Below the pieces are notes generated by a model. That model ran no database searches. It was given only the letters and a program-made list of their open reading frames with translations, and was not told the DNA's origin. From NCBI GenBank assembly GCA_031430575.1, contig JANPBT010000005.1, forward strand, positions 1 to 64,000: a stretch of 64,000 nt of DNA. Reading direction: 5' to 3'. The position numbers and the translations under genes were made by a program. The stretch comes from JANMDS01 sp031430575 (lineage in GTDB: Bacteria; Pseudomonadota; Gammaproteobacteria; Burkholderiales; Casimicrobiaceae). Below are positions 25,655-34,982 of the stretch, in pieces (position 1 is the stretch's first letter; each line of letters begins with the position of its first letter).

Positions 25655-26391
25655 GAGGGACTCCGAGAAACGATAGGGGGTAAAGGGCGGCGCGGATTGT
25701 TGTGCAAGCCGCATTCTTTTTGCTCGGGGTTTTCCCACCACCAACGGCCTGCCCGCTCATCTTCGCCGGGGGCAATCGCACGGGTGCAGGGCGCACAGCC
25801 AATTGAGGGGAATCCACGTGCGTGCAAGGCATTAATTGGCATAAATCTGCGCCGCAGGTATTGATCGATTTCTGCATCGCTCCAATGCGCAAGCGGGTTG
25901 AGCTTTGCCATCTGATGCGCCGCATCGTGCTCCTCAAGCGCAAGCGATGCCCGGGTTACCGATTGCGCCCGCCTTTGGCCGGTGATCCATGCCGTTGCGC
26001 CTTGCAAGGCGCGCTGCAATGGCTCAATTTTGCGGGCTTTGCAGCAGGCTTTGCGCTCTGCGATGCCTTCGTAAATCGCTGTATCTGATTGTGTGCGCGC
26101 GAGTGCGGTCAGGTGATTTCTGTCAGGCTCAAACGCTTCAATAGAAATGCGATAGTGTTCGCGCGCGGCAGCCAAGAGCGCCAGCGTTTCGGAGTGCAAT
26201 TTACCGGTATTGAGGGTGAAAATGCGGATGGGTAGCGCGTGGCGTGCGATCATGTCCGTCAATACCATATCCTCCTTTCCAAGACTGTTGGCGAAGGCGA
26301 CAGAAGTGAATCGTTGTGTTGCGTCAAGAAGGGAGTCAAGCGCAGCTTGCACGCGAGGTGAGTCATCAGTCGGTGGGGTCGCTATCGTCAT
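25651..26391 (-). CDS. cysH: Adenylylsulfate/phosphoadenylylsulfate reductase CysH
   Basis: A 246-aa thioredoxin-dependent reductase that makes sulfite. The nucleotide-binding region has NSLGKEDMVL, and the catalytic Cys is in ECGLH near the C-terminus. Two further Cys pairs, ACC (in ERKACCKARK) and CAPC (in SIGCAPCTRA), are the [4Fe-4S] ligands of the APS-reducing type. That agrees with the absence of a CysC domain or gene next to cysND. It overlaps both neighbours by 4 bp. No sulfite reductase gene is nearby. The repeat copy 25847-25860 is read as DQYLRRRFMPIN. Confidence 0.92.
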   Translation of the reverse strand: MTIATPPTDDSPRVQAALDSLLDATQRFTSVAFANSLGKEDMVLTDMIARHALPIRIFTLNTGKLHSETLALLAAAREHYRISIEAFEPDRNHLTALARTQSDTAIYEGIAERKACCKARKIEPLQRALQGATAWITGQRRAQSVTRASLALEEHDAAHQMAKLNPLAHWSDAEIDQYLRRRFMPINALHARGFPSIGCAPCTRAIAPGEDERAGRWWWENPEQKECGLHNNPRRPLPPIVSRSPS

Positions 26392-27182
26392 AGAGCTAAC
26401 ATTTTTAATGAGGCAAATAGGAGCAGGGCGCAGAGCAGATAGCGTAAGAAATGTTCCGGTACGCGCGCTGAAAATCGGCTACCGAGGTAGATGCCAGGAA
26501 GCGATCCAATCAAAAGGCCGCCGAGCAGTGCAAAGTCAACATTTCCCATGAGCATGTGCCCACTTCCCGCAATAAAAGTAAGTGGCACCGCATGCGCGAT
26601 ATCACTGCCGACCACGCGTGAAAATGGCAGCAACGGATACAACATCAACAGCGCCGTAACGCCCATCGCGCCAGCGCCGACCGAGGTGAGCGTGACTACG
26701 ATGCCAAGCAATGCGCCAGTGATGATGGCTTTCGTGAGCGGCGCTTGCGGTCGCTGCGTACGGCCTGCGCGGCGGGCGTCGAGCGCCGCCACGAGTTTCG
26801 GGCGCAGTGCAACCGCCAGCGCGGTCGCGACTAACACGATGCCCAGCGCGGGGCGCATGAGCTTACTCGCATCGGTCGCGCTGCCGATATTGGCGTGAAT
26901 CAGCGCAAGCGTGAGCGCAGCTGCAGGCGCGCTACCCGCGCAGAGAGCCCCGGTGAGCCGCCAATCGACATTGCCGCGCTTCGCATGAACCCAGGCGCCG
27001 CTTGATTTTGTGATGGCGGCAAACAGCAAATCGGTACCGACCGCGATCGCGGCATTGACGTGCATGACCGTAATCAAAAGTGGGGTCATGAGCGACCCAC
27101 CGCCAACACCAGTAAGGCCAACGAGACCGCCGACTGCGAAGCCGCTGGCGATGAGTGTTGGAAGATGATCGAAAGTAAGCAT
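26388..27182 (-). CDS. Sulfite exporter TauE/SafE (TSUP) family permease
   Basis: A 264-aa membrane protein with about eight hydrophobic helices and the TSUP signature GGLVGLTGVGGGSLMTPLLI near the N-terminus, with a second half repeat (GALLGIVVTLTSVGAGAMG). It is the first gene of the cys run and translationally coupled to cysH. TSUP proteins move sulfite, sulfate or organosulfonates. Its position suggests sulfate uptake or sulfite export, not resolvable here. It lies divergent from relA across a 91-bp gap, where the promoters of both must sit. Confidence 0.85.
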   Translation of the reverse strand: MLTFDHLPTLIASGFAVGGLVGLTGVGGGSLMTPLLITVMHVNAAIAVGTDLLFAAITKSSGAWVHAKRGNVDWRLTGALCAGSAPAAALTLALIHANIGSATDASKLMRPALGIVLVATALAVALRPKLVAALDARRAGRTQRPQAPLTKAIITGALLGIVVTLTSVGAGAMGVTALLMLYPLLPFSRVVGSDIAHAVPLTFIAGSGHMLMGNVDFALLGGLLIGSLPGIYLGSRFSARVPEHFLRYLLCALLLFASLKMLAL

Positions 27183-27273
27183 CGATGCACTTTAGGCGCA
27201 TTCGAGTTCCGGTGCGAGACGATTACCGCATATGAATATGGGAATACGGCTTATGCTCTGAAGGCACACGCTT

Positions 27274-29466
27274 ATGCGCAAACTAGATTGCATTGCGGTA
27301 GGGTTTGCGCTAGGCCATACAATTTCCGATATGGTTTCTGTTGTTAATCACCCCCCGAATCACGCGCGCACCGAGGCGATGCGCGCGCATCCTGTTTACG
27401 CGTTCGCGCATTCGCATGCGACACCGCGTACGGCTGCGGTCGCAGAAATGGTCTCGCAACTTGATCTTGATCTGCCCTCGCAGCTCTCTGCGTTGCTATT
27501 GGATGTACCTGCGGCGCAATTAGCCGCTCCCCAGATGCAAGCGCAGCTGGGCGAAGAGCTCGTGCAGCTGGCACTGGGCGTGCAGCGTATGGCGATGATT
27601 CATGATGCCCCAAGTGCGACGCGCAATGATGATGAGCGGCAAGCTCAGCTAGAGGGGCTGCGCAAGATGCTGCTGGCGATGGTCGAAGATATGCGGGTTG
27701 TGCTGATCAAGCTCACCGAGCGATTGGTCGCGTTGCGCAGACTCGCAAGTGATGCAGCGGGTGACGACGCGCGGGCAGCAGCGTTAGAAGTGCGTGATCT
27801 TTTTGCGCCGTTGGCAAATCGATTGGGCGTATGGCAATTGAAATGGGAATTGGAAGATCAAAGCTTACGGATATTGGAGCCCGTCGCCTATAAAGAAATC
27901 GCCAAGTCGCTGGATGCCCGCAAAGCTGAGCGCGATGCTTATATTGCAGACGTTCGCCGGCAACTCAGTGCCGAGATGAAAAGTGCTGGCGTCGACGCAG
28001 AGATTTTTGGGCGCGCGAAGCACATCACGAGCATCTGGAATAAGATGCGCCGCAAGGGCTACGGGATCGATGAGCTCTACGATATCCGCGCGGTGCGCGT
28101 GATCGTCAACCATGCCCGCGATTGCTATACCGTGCTCGGCATTGTGCATAACCTCTGGGTGCCAATCTCATCCGAGTTTGACGACTATATCGCCCGCCCC
28201 AAGGCCAATAACTACCGCTCGCTGCACACCGCAGTGGTGGGGCCGAATGGCTTAGCGCTCGAAATTCAAATTCGCACCCAAGAAATGCATCATGCCAGTG
28301 AATATGGCGTGGCTGCCCATTGGCGCTACAAAGAGGGCGGCTTTGAGACGGGGGCAACCTCAGGCAAGCGCGATTCCGATTTTGAAAATAAGCTCGCTTG
28401 GTTGCGGCAAGTGCTCGATTGGCGCGAAAGCGTTGGGGCTTCTGGCGAAATCGTTGAAGCCCTGAAGACGAGCTTATTTGAAGAGAGCATTTTCGTTTTC
28501 ACACCACAAGGCAAGGTGATCGATCTCCCAAAAGGCGCGACACCGATTGACTTCGCCTATCACGTGCATACCAATCTTGGGCATCGCTGCCGGGGCGCGC
28601 GGGTTGATGGGGCGATGGTGCCACTCAATACCGTGCTTGCTAACGGCCAACGGGTTGAAGTTGTCATTGTGAAAGAGGGTGGGCCGAGCCGCGATTGGCT
28701 CAATGCTGATTTGGGCTACGTGCGGTCGTCTCGCGCAAAGTCGAAAGTGCGGGCGTGGTTCAACACGCTGGCCCAAGATGAAACGCAGGCGCAGGGACGC
28801 AGCGAGCTAGAGCGGCTCTTGCAACGCGAAGGCAAGACGGCGATTTCGCTCGATGCCATCGCGAAGGCGGGAGAATTTTCCAACGTTGGCGAGCTTTTTG
28901 CTGCCATCGCAAAAGCCCGGCTCAATCAAAAAGAGACGATTGAGCTGATCCACCGCGCAGCGGGGGATGCGGAAGCACCAATCGTTGACGATGCGCCGAT
29001 TATTGGCAAAACCAAAGCGCACGGCGATAGTGGCATTTTGATCGTGGGTATGGATCGATTGCTAACCGGGCTTGCAAAATGCTGCCGCCCAGCGCCGCCC
29101 GATGAAATCATCGGCTACATCACTAAAGGCAGCGGGATCTCAGTGCACCGTACGAAATGTAGCAACGTCGCCCGCATGCAAATTTCGCAGCCAGAGCGGC
29201 TCATTGCAGCGCAATGGGGTAAGGCGCAATCAAGTGTATTCCCGGTGATCATTGAAGTCACGGCGATTGATCGGCAAGGGCTTTTGCGTGACGTCTCAGA
29301 TGTGCTTTCAAAAGAGCGTATCAACGTTACGGCCGTCAATACGCTTTCAAAAGACATGCACGCAAAAATGCGGTTTACCGCTGAGATTCGTGATGTCGAG
29401 CAATTGCGGAAAGCGCTGGTGACGGTCTTAGAGCTAAAGGGCGCGCTGAGTGCCCGTCGGATCTAA
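27274..29466 (+). CDS. relA: GTP pyrophosphokinase RelA, (p)ppGpp synthetase I
   Basis: A 730-aa long RSH protein that makes (p)ppGpp when ribosomes stall with uncharged tRNA. The N-terminal HD hydrolase region is degenerate (no HDxxED), as in RelA rather than SpoT. The synthetase domain has GRAKHITSIWNKMRRKGYG, YDIRAVRVIV and FDDYIARPKANNYRSLH. A TGS domain (VFTPQGKVIDLPKGATPIDFAY) and a C-terminal ACT domain (VIIEVTAIDRQGLLRDV) follow. An alternative start at 27331 (MVSVV) resembles E. coli RelA (MVAV); I kept 27274 because AAGG precedes it. The near repeat copy 27506 is read as DVPAAQLA. Confidence 0.95.
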   Translation: MRKLDCIAVGFALGHTISDMVSVVNHPPNHARTEAMRAHPVYAFAHSHATPRTAAVAEMVSQLDLDLPSQLSALLLDVPAAQLAAPQMQAQLGEELVQLALGVQRMAMIHDAPSATRNDDERQAQLEGLRKMLLAMVEDMRVVLIKLTERLVALRRLASDAAGDDARAAALEVRDLFAPLANRLGVWQLKWELEDQSLRILEPVAYKEIAKSLDARKAERDAYIADVRRQLSAEMKSAGVDAEIFGRAKHITSIWNKMRRKGYGIDELYDIRAVRVIVNHARDCYTVLGIVHNLWVPISSEFDDYIARPKANNYRSLHTAVVGPNGLALEIQIRTQEMHHASEYGVAAHWRYKEGGFETGATSGKRDSDFENKLAWLRQVLDWRESVGASGEIVEALKTSLFEESIFVFTPQGKVIDLPKGATPIDFAYHVHTNLGHRCRGARVDGAMVPLNTVLANGQRVEVVIVKEGGPSRDWLNADLGYVRSSRAKSKVRAWFNTLAQDETQAQGRSELERLLQREGKTAISLDAIAKAGEFSNVGELFAAIAKARLNQKETIELIHRAAGDAEAPIVDDAPIIGKTKAHGDSGILIVGMDRLLTGLAKCCRPAPPDEIIGYITKGSGISVHRTKCSNVARMQISQPERLIAAQWGKAQSSVFPVIIEVTAIDRQGLLRDVSDVLSKERINVTAVNTLSKDMHAKMRFTAEIRDVEQLRKALVTVLELKGALSARRI

Positions 29467-29475
29467 TCGCAACGG

Positions 29476-30693
29476 TTAAGGGCAGGCGGTGAAAACCCGA
29501 TGATGGCGACTGATTGCCCCCGCGACCGGGTCGGTGCGTATGCGGTGTTGTGCGGGGTGTACGTACTCAAACTGCGCCGCAGGTAACGCCCCAGCGGACG
29601 CATTGGGGGCATTGGGCGAAACGTAGACCCGAAAATCGCAGCTTGCGAAATTATTCACGCCTGCCGCCCATGCGCTTTGATTGCCAGATGCAAAGGGTTG
29701 CCCGAACCCGATCCAAAGATTGTTTTGGATATTGGCTTGGATTCCCCCTGGAACTTCTTTCCATAGCTCAACCATGGGGATTGCGATTGGTTTGTGACTA
29801 ACAAACGTATTGTGGGCAAGCGTGACCTGATGCGGTCCGACGTTTGGATATTGCAAAATTTCAAGCCCAAAGGCAAACATGCGTCGGTTTTCCGAGGCGA
29901 TGCCTTGTTCAACAATATTGCCTGCAAATCGCACTCGGCCGCCGCTGGGAAATTCCGCTTCATAGCTGCCGGTGCTTTTACGCGTTGAAAAATAGCTGGC
30001 TTCAATATCGTTATTTCGTGCCCGACTTTTAAGCGTATGCCCCGTCTTGCTATCGTAACTCCAGACCCCTCGCAGCGTCAGTCGCTCGATCTGGCCAATG
30101 TAAATATTGTGGGCAGGGTATTTACGCTCAGGGGTTTTGGTGTCGTCCTCGCGCGCGGAACGTGCAAATTCACTGTCGATAATTTGCACGTGCGCGCTTG
30201 CATGATCGGAGGCTAGGATTCCCATCTCGTTTTCAATAAATCGAGAGCGGATCACCGTGAGGTCGCCGCCTTCGTGGCGAATGCCCGCCCCGTTAAAGGA
30301 TTGGGGTGCACGCGCTGCGCGAAATTCAAGTCCATCAACCGTTGTGCGATCCCCTTTTACAACCAAGATTGCTTTGCCTTCCGCAATTTTTCCTTGTGGA
30401 TCAAAGATCGCTTTTTTTGTGCCATCGCCGCGAACGCGGATGGTCACATCATTGGCACGCAGGATGCCGACATCTTTTACGTACAACCCTGGCGCTAGCA
30501 GTATGGTCTGGCCATTGGCGACAACACTCACCGCCACTGCAAATGTGGGCAAACAGCGTGCTTGCTCCACGATGCACACGCGTGTTTGCGCCGCTAACGC
30601 GATTGATTCAGGCGCTTTTAGAGACGAAACTGCGCCGCAGGTAGCGATGGTGCACGCAGCGGTAGCTCCCGCGAAATACCGAAGAGTTCTCAT
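29476..30693 (-). CDS. Secreted right-handed parallel beta-helix repeat protein
   Basis: A 405-aa protein with an export signal (MRTLRYFAGATAACTIATC) and a body of short beta-helix coils: NGQTILLAPGLYVKDV, ANDVTIRVRGDG, KGDRTTVDGLEFR, GGDLTVIRSRFIENEMG and LRGVWSYDSKTGHTLKSRA. Such folds are found in pectate-lyase-like enzymes and surface proteins; no catalytic set is identifiable. The start at 30693 was chosen over 30753 because it puts the signal first. Two repeat copies: 30630-30643, read as TCGAVSS in the signal region, and 29572-29585, read as LPAAQFEYV. It ends 9 bp from the convergent relA stop. Confidence 0.75.
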   Translation of the reverse strand: MRTLRYFAGATAACTIATCGAVSSLKAPESIALAAQTRVCIVEQARCLPTFAVAVSVVANGQTILLAPGLYVKDVGILRANDVTIRVRGDGTKKAIFDPQGKIAEGKAILVVKGDRTTVDGLEFRAARAPQSFNGAGIRHEGGDLTVIRSRFIENEMGILASDHASAHVQIIDSEFARSAREDDTKTPERKYPAHNIYIGQIERLTLRGVWSYDSKTGHTLKSRARNNDIEASYFSTRKSTGSYEAEFPSGGRVRFAGNIVEQGIASENRRMFAFGLEILQYPNVGPHQVTLAHNTFVSHKPIAIPMVELWKEVPGGIQANIQNNLWIGFGQPFASGNQSAWAAGVNNFASCDFRVYVSPNAPNASAGALPAAQFEYVHPAQHRIRTDPVAGAISRHHRVFTACP

Positions 30694-30753
30694 TGAAATC
30701 AATTTTGCCAAAGATCTGGCGACGGATGGCGGAAATTTGATAAGCTGTCGCAT

Positions 30754-31986
30754 ATGAATTCACCTATCCATTGGGCTCCTCGTCCCGACGCGTCTCATAA
30801 AATCCCGAATGCAATCTACAGCGATCCTGAGACGTTTAATCGTGAGATGACGCGCATCTTTTACGGCCCGCATTGGTGTTACGTCGGTTTGGAATGCGAA
30901 ATCCCCAACGCCGGCGACTTTAAAACGACCCATATCGGCGAGCGGCCGGTCGTGGTCGTGCGCAATCACGATGGGAAAGTACATGTGGTTGAGAATCGCT
31001 GCGCGCACAAGGGCGTAAAGTTTTGCCAAACGCCCCACGGCAACACTCAATTCTTCCGGTGCCCCTATCACCAGTGGAATTACCGGCTGGATGGCACTCT
31101 GCGTGGCGTGCCGTTTCGCCAAGGCGTGAACGGGCAGGGCGGCATGCCGCCCGAATTCAAAATGGAAGAGCATGGTCTCAACGCCCTCACGGTTACTGTG
31201 CACAACGGTGTAATTTTCGCCTGCTTTGATCACGCGGTTGCGCCGTTTTCCGATTACCTCGGTGGCTTGATGAAAGGCTATTTCGAGCGCACGTTTGACG
31301 GCCGTAAATTGAAATTACTCGGTTACAACCGGCAGCGGATTTCCGGAAACTGGAAATTGATGCAAGAAAATATTAAAGATCCGTATCACGCATCGCTGCT
31401 ACACGTTTTTTTCATCACCTTTGGGCTTTTTCGTGCCGATCAAAAGTCTGCGATCGAAATGGATGAACGGGGGCGTCATGCCGTGCTCGTTTCGCGGCGC
31501 AATTCCGGTGGCGATAATGCGGAAGTCACCAAAGACGCGGGCTCGTTTAAGGAGGGATTGAAACTCGCCGATCCACGTATCATGGATGTCGTTCACGAGC
31601 CGTGGTGGGGCGAGCCGACGGTGGTGATGCAGACCATTTTTCCGTCTGTCATCCTGCAGCAGCAGATCAATTCACTTTCAACGCGCCAAATCATTCCCGT
31701 GGGCCCCGATGCGTTTGACTTTGTGTGGACCCACTTCGGTTTTGAAGATGATTCCGAGGAAATGACAACGCGCCGCCTGCGGCAGGCTAATCTTTTTGGC
31801 CCCGCGGGTTACGTGTCTGGCGATGACGGCGAAGTCATTGAGTTTTCGCAACAAGGCACATCCGCCTACCCAGATGGCGAGTGCACCGTTGCGCTCGATG
31901 GCTATGGCACTCACAACACGCAACATATGGTCACCGAAACAGCGATTCGCGCGATGTACAACTATTGGCGCGAGGTGATGCAATGA
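30754..31986 (+). CDS. Rieske non-heme iron aromatic ring-hydroxylating oxygenase, large (alpha) subunit
   Basis: A 410-aa oxygenase alpha subunit. The Rieske [2Fe-2S] motif is intact: Cys-x-His in RCAHKG, then 17 residues, then Cys-x2-His in RCPYHQW (about residues 88-112). The mononuclear iron site is ENIKDPYHASLLH, with Asp-x2-His-x4-His. The tail has FSQQGTSAYPDG. It resembles the benzoate, anthranilate and salicylate oxygenase group, but the substrate cannot be assigned. The first ATG begins 60 bp upstream of the beta-helix start on the opposite strand. It is coupled to the small subunit by ATGA. Confidence 0.9.
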   Translation: MNSPIHWAPRPDASHKIPNAIYSDPETFNREMTRIFYGPHWCYVGLECEIPNAGDFKTTHIGERPVVVVRNHDGKVHVVENRCAHKGVKFCQTPHGNTQFFRCPYHQWNYRLDGTLRGVPFRQGVNGQGGMPPEFKMEEHGLNALTVTVHNGVIFACFDHAVAPFSDYLGGLMKGYFERTFDGRKLKLLGYNRQRISGNWKLMQENIKDPYHASLLHVFFITFGLFRADQKSAIEMDERGRHAVLVSRRNSGGDNAEVTKDAGSFKEGLKLADPRIMDVVHEPWWGEPTVVMQTIFPSVILQQQINSLSTRQIIPVGPDAFDFVWTHFGFEDDSEEMTTRRLRQANLFGPAGYVSGDDGEVIEFSQQGTSAYPDGECTVALDGYGTHNTQHMVTETAIRAMYNYWREVMQ

Positions 31987-32459
31987 GCACCGCGCAGCGA
32001 ATGATCGAAGTCATCGCGCGAAACGCCGATTACGCGGCGGCGATTGACGCCGGAAAGCTCACGCAATGGGTGGAAATGTTTACGCAAGACGGGCTCTACC
32101 TTGCCCAGCCCCGTGAGAATGCAGATCGCGGATTGCCGCTGGCGACGATTCGTTGCGAAGGTCGTGGCATGCTGGCAGATCGCGTGCATGCCATTGAAAA
32201 GACGATGGTTTTCGCGCCGCGCTACGTGCGGCATCTCATTTCTGCGCCGCAGGTATTTAATATCTCGGCCACAGAAATACACTGCGTAAGTAATTTTTTG
32301 GTAACGCAAACTCTCACCATGCAGCCCACGCAAATAATGGCCTGCGGCGAATATCGGGATCGTTGGCAAATTGCTGAAAATGGCGCGCATTTGCTTGCAG
32401 TGCGAATCGCCGTTTTTGATAGCGAGTTGGTGCCAAATTCGTTGATCTATCCGCTTTAG
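31983..32459 (+). CDS. Aromatic ring-hydroxylating dioxygenase small (beta) subunit
   Basis: A 158-aa SnoaL/NTF2-fold beta subunit. I trimmed the longest frame to the ATG at 31983 because that begins MSTAQRMIEVIARNADYAAA and overlaps the alpha-subunit stop by 4 bp. Family features are LTQWVEMFTQDGLYLAQPRENADR and VRHLISAPQVFNIS. It stabilises the alpha3beta3 oxygenase. No ferredoxin or reductase genes are adjacent, so electrons must come from another locus. The repeat copy 32242-32255 supplies SAPQV in the strand after YVRHLI. Confidence 0.87.
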   Translation: MSTAQRMIEVIARNADYAAAIDAGKLTQWVEMFTQDGLYLAQPRENADRGLPLATIRCEGRGMLADRVHAIEKTMVFAPRYVRHLISAPQVFNISATEIHCVSNFLVTQTLTMQPTQIMACGEYRDRWQIAENGAHLLAVRIAVFDSELVPNSLIYPL

Positions 32460-32469
32460 AAGCCAGGAA

Positions 32470-32982
32470 CTACCCGGTCTCCATCCATACCAAATCGGTC
32501 TTACCAGGATCGATTCCAAACTGCGTGAGCAAGGTCGTTGCTTGGCCCCGATGGTGCGTTTGATGATTAAAGAAGTGTGTGACGGCGATCGCGAATGGTA
32601 GCGATCGTTTCTCGCGGTTTACGCTCGTGTAGTGCAATTCGCTATCGAGAGTGGATTGATTGAGCGTTGCCATTTCAGTGGCAATTGCCGCATCAAGCGC
32701 CACGCGCGCCGCGCGCATTTCTTCGAAAGCCGGAATAATGATCTGATCTAGCGCAGTGATTCTTAGGGGATCGAACGGCAGCGCGATGTGTGGCGCAAAT
32801 CGGCTCATCCAGACGATATCGCCCAGCATAAGGTGCGCCAGCGTGCCATGCAATGATTTGAAAAATGCGCCAACGTCGCGCTTGCGTGTTTCGTCTGGCA
32901 ACTGCGCGGCGCTAGCGTAGATTTTTTCGTTCATCCACGTGTTGTAGCGCGCCATCGTTGCGCAGTAGGCCGGGGTAATCAT
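32470..32982 (-). CDS. DinB-family metal-binding four-helix protein
   Basis: A 170-aa DinB/YfiT-like protein. I trimmed the start by 25 codons to 32982, where ATGA overlaps the stop of the peptidase gene and the protein begins MITPAYCATMARYNTWMNEKIYA. The histidine metal triad is visible as SLHGTLAHLMLGD (His near residue 45-49) and VTHFFNHQTHHRGQ (His-x3-His). These residues typify the DinB superfamily, found in thiol-transferases and DNA-damage-inducible proteins. The exact reaction is unknown. Confidence 0.85.
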   Translation of the reverse strand: MITPAYCATMARYNTWMNEKIYASAAQLPDETRKRDVGAFFKSLHGTLAHLMLGDIVWMSRFAPHIALPFDPLRITALDQIIIPAFEEMRAARVALDAAIATEMATLNQSTLDSELHYTSVNREKRSLPFAIAVTHFFNHQTHHRGQATTLLTQFGIDPGKTDLVWMETG

Positions 32983-34964
32983 TTCAGGTCGAATCGCTTG
33001 AGCCAAGCGAAAAATTCGGTGTACCAAAGCCGTGAATTTTGTGGTTTCAAAATCCAATGATTTTCATCGGGGTATACCACCAACCGAGCGGGTACGCCTT
33101 TGGCGCGCAGGGTGTTGTAGTACTGCAAGCCTTCGTAATAGGGCACACGATAATCCAGCTCGCCGTGAATGACCAGCGTTGGTGTTTTGAAGTTTTTAGC
33201 GTAATTGTGAGGTGATTGCCTCAATACATGCCCGATGTCTTCAAAATAGTCTTTGCCCAATTCATACTTGAGCCAGAGATAGCCATCATCACCGTATTGA
33301 GAAATCCAATCGTAGACACCGGCATGGCAGACATAGGCCTTGTAGCGATCGGTGTGCCCGTTCATAAATGCCACCATGTAGCCGCCGTAGCTACCACCGG
33401 CGGCGAAGAGTCGATTTTTATCGACGATATTTTCTTTGATGAGCAGGTCGGTGCAGGCTTCAACGTCTGCCAATTCGCGCTTGCCCAAATCACCTTCAAT
33501 TGATGCAAGGAATTTTTCACCAAAACCTGGCGAGCCATGATAATTCACGGCAGCCACCACGTAGCCCTGCGCGGCGAAGGCGTGCACGTTCCACCGATAA
33601 TGCCAAGTATCGCTGAAGGCGACGTGCGGTCCGCCGTGAATTTGCTGGAGCAGCGGATACTTCTTGCGTTTGTCGTAGTTGGGCGGATAGGCGACGAATG
33701 TTTGCACCGCTTTTTTGTTGAACCCTGCGTAAGTGCGCGACTCGATTTTTCCAATCGCTTTGCCTTTCAGCAAGGTGTCGTTAAATCTATCCAAACGCGT
33801 AGTTGTATCGGTATTGAAATCATAGGCGAGTAATTGCGCGGGGTGATTCATCGAACACCGCACGTAAATCAATTTACCTTTATCGGCGGCCATCTCGTAA
33901 TTGTGAATCGTGCCACCTTGGATCAATACCTGCGGCGCAGTTTGGTCGGGTTTTACCCAAAACAGATTCACGCAACCATCAGAATCTGCGCTAAAAATTA
34001 GATTTGAACTATCACACGACCAGCGCAAGACCGCGCCGCCGTAATTGCCCACGCTACGATCCCACTCGCTTAACCATTGTTCACGTTTTTCAGGTGTTTT
34101 GCGATTCACAATCCAAAGCGTATCGTGCGTAGGCTCACACCGATTTTTCACCCGCACGCACGCAATGCGCTTGCCATCAGGGGAATACGATGGTCCGCAA
34201 AAACTAAAGCCGTCTTCGTAAAGCCAGCGTTTTGCGCCGCAGGTTTTGACATCGAGTGCATAGATGTCGGCGTCTTCTTGCGTGCGCAACAGATCGCGTG
34301 GGCGGCAGAAAAGAATCTCTTTCCCGTCGCGCGAAATTGCAAAATCACCAGTGCCGACCTCGAAAGGTGACATCGCCGATTTTGATCTCGCTAAGAGATC
34401 GCGGCACTTACCCGTCGCAACGGTGATTTCAAAGAGACGATTGACCTGTCCGTTGTCAATCCAATGATCCCAATAGCGATAGGTATCCTGCTCTACGACA
34501 TGGGCTTGGACTTTGCTTTCTTTGCGCTCCTTCGCGCGTGCGGCTTGGGCTTTATCAGTTGCCAAATCTGGCCAAACGCTGCTGATTCCCACGAGTCGCT
34601 TGCTATCTGGAAACCAGCGGATGCCTGCAAGCCCCGTTGACAGAGTGGTAACTTTCCGTGCTTCACCGCCCAGCGGATCGATCACGTATACCTGCGGCGC
34701 AGAATCGCCCTCACGCTGGGCGGTGAAGGCAATTATTTTGCCATCGGGCGACCAGAGCGGAGCGGCATCTTTTTTACCCGCTTGCGTTAAGCGCTTGCGA
34801 GATTTTCCGTCGGTTGAGAAAAGCCAAAGCGCAGAGGTTCGCTCGTTTGCTTCCATGGCGTAACTGGCAACATCGGCCACCGCCCAGAGCCCATCAGGTG
34901 AGATGGATGCCGCACCGATGCGCTGGCATTTCCATACGTCTTCTACGGTTAATTTTTCGCCCAC
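32979..34964 (-). CDS. S9 family prolyl oligopeptidase-like serine peptidase
   Basis: A 661-aa peptidase with a WD40/TolB-like beta-propeller (ISPDGLWAVADV, APLWSPDGKIIAFTAQREG, GPSYSPDGKRIACVR) and a C-terminal alpha/beta hydrolase. The nucleophile is in AAGGSYGGYMVAF (about residue 526), the acid is in HGELDYRVPYYEG (about 601) and the His in DENHWI (about 635). Such dipeptidyl or acylaminoacyl peptidases clear peptides; no signal peptide is seen, so it is probably cytoplasmic. Copies: 33927 (TAPQVLIQG), 34689 (SAPQVYVID) and a weak one at 34232 (KTCGAKR). Confidence 0.9.
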   Translation of the reverse strand: MGEKLTVEDVWKCQRIGAASISPDGLWAVADVASYAMEANERTSALWLFSTDGKSRKRLTQAGKKDAAPLWSPDGKIIAFTAQREGDSAPQVYVIDPLGGEARKVTTLSTGLAGIRWFPDSKRLVGISSVWPDLATDKAQAARAKERKESKVQAHVVEQDTYRYWDHWIDNGQVNRLFEITVATGKCRDLLARSKSAMSPFEVGTGDFAISRDGKEILFCRPRDLLRTQEDADIYALDVKTCGAKRWLYEDGFSFCGPSYSPDGKRIACVRVKNRCEPTHDTLWIVNRKTPEKREQWLSEWDRSVGNYGGAVLRWSCDSSNLIFSADSDGCVNLFWVKPDQTAPQVLIQGGTIHNYEMAADKGKLIYVRCSMNHPAQLLAYDFNTDTTTRLDRFNDTLLKGKAIGKIESRTYAGFNKKAVQTFVAYPPNYDKRKKYPLLQQIHGGPHVAFSDTWHYRWNVHAFAAQGYVVAAVNYHGSPGFGEKFLASIEGDLGKRELADVEACTDLLIKENIVDKNRLFAAGGSYGGYMVAFMNGHTDRYKAYVCHAGVYDWISQYGDDGYLWLKYELGKDYFEDIGHVLRQSPHNYAKNFKTPTLVIHGELDYRVPYYEGLQYYNTLRAKGVPARLVVYPDENHWILKPQNSRLWYTEFFAWLKRFDLK

Positions 34965-34982
34965 GATTTTCTCCTGAAATTG

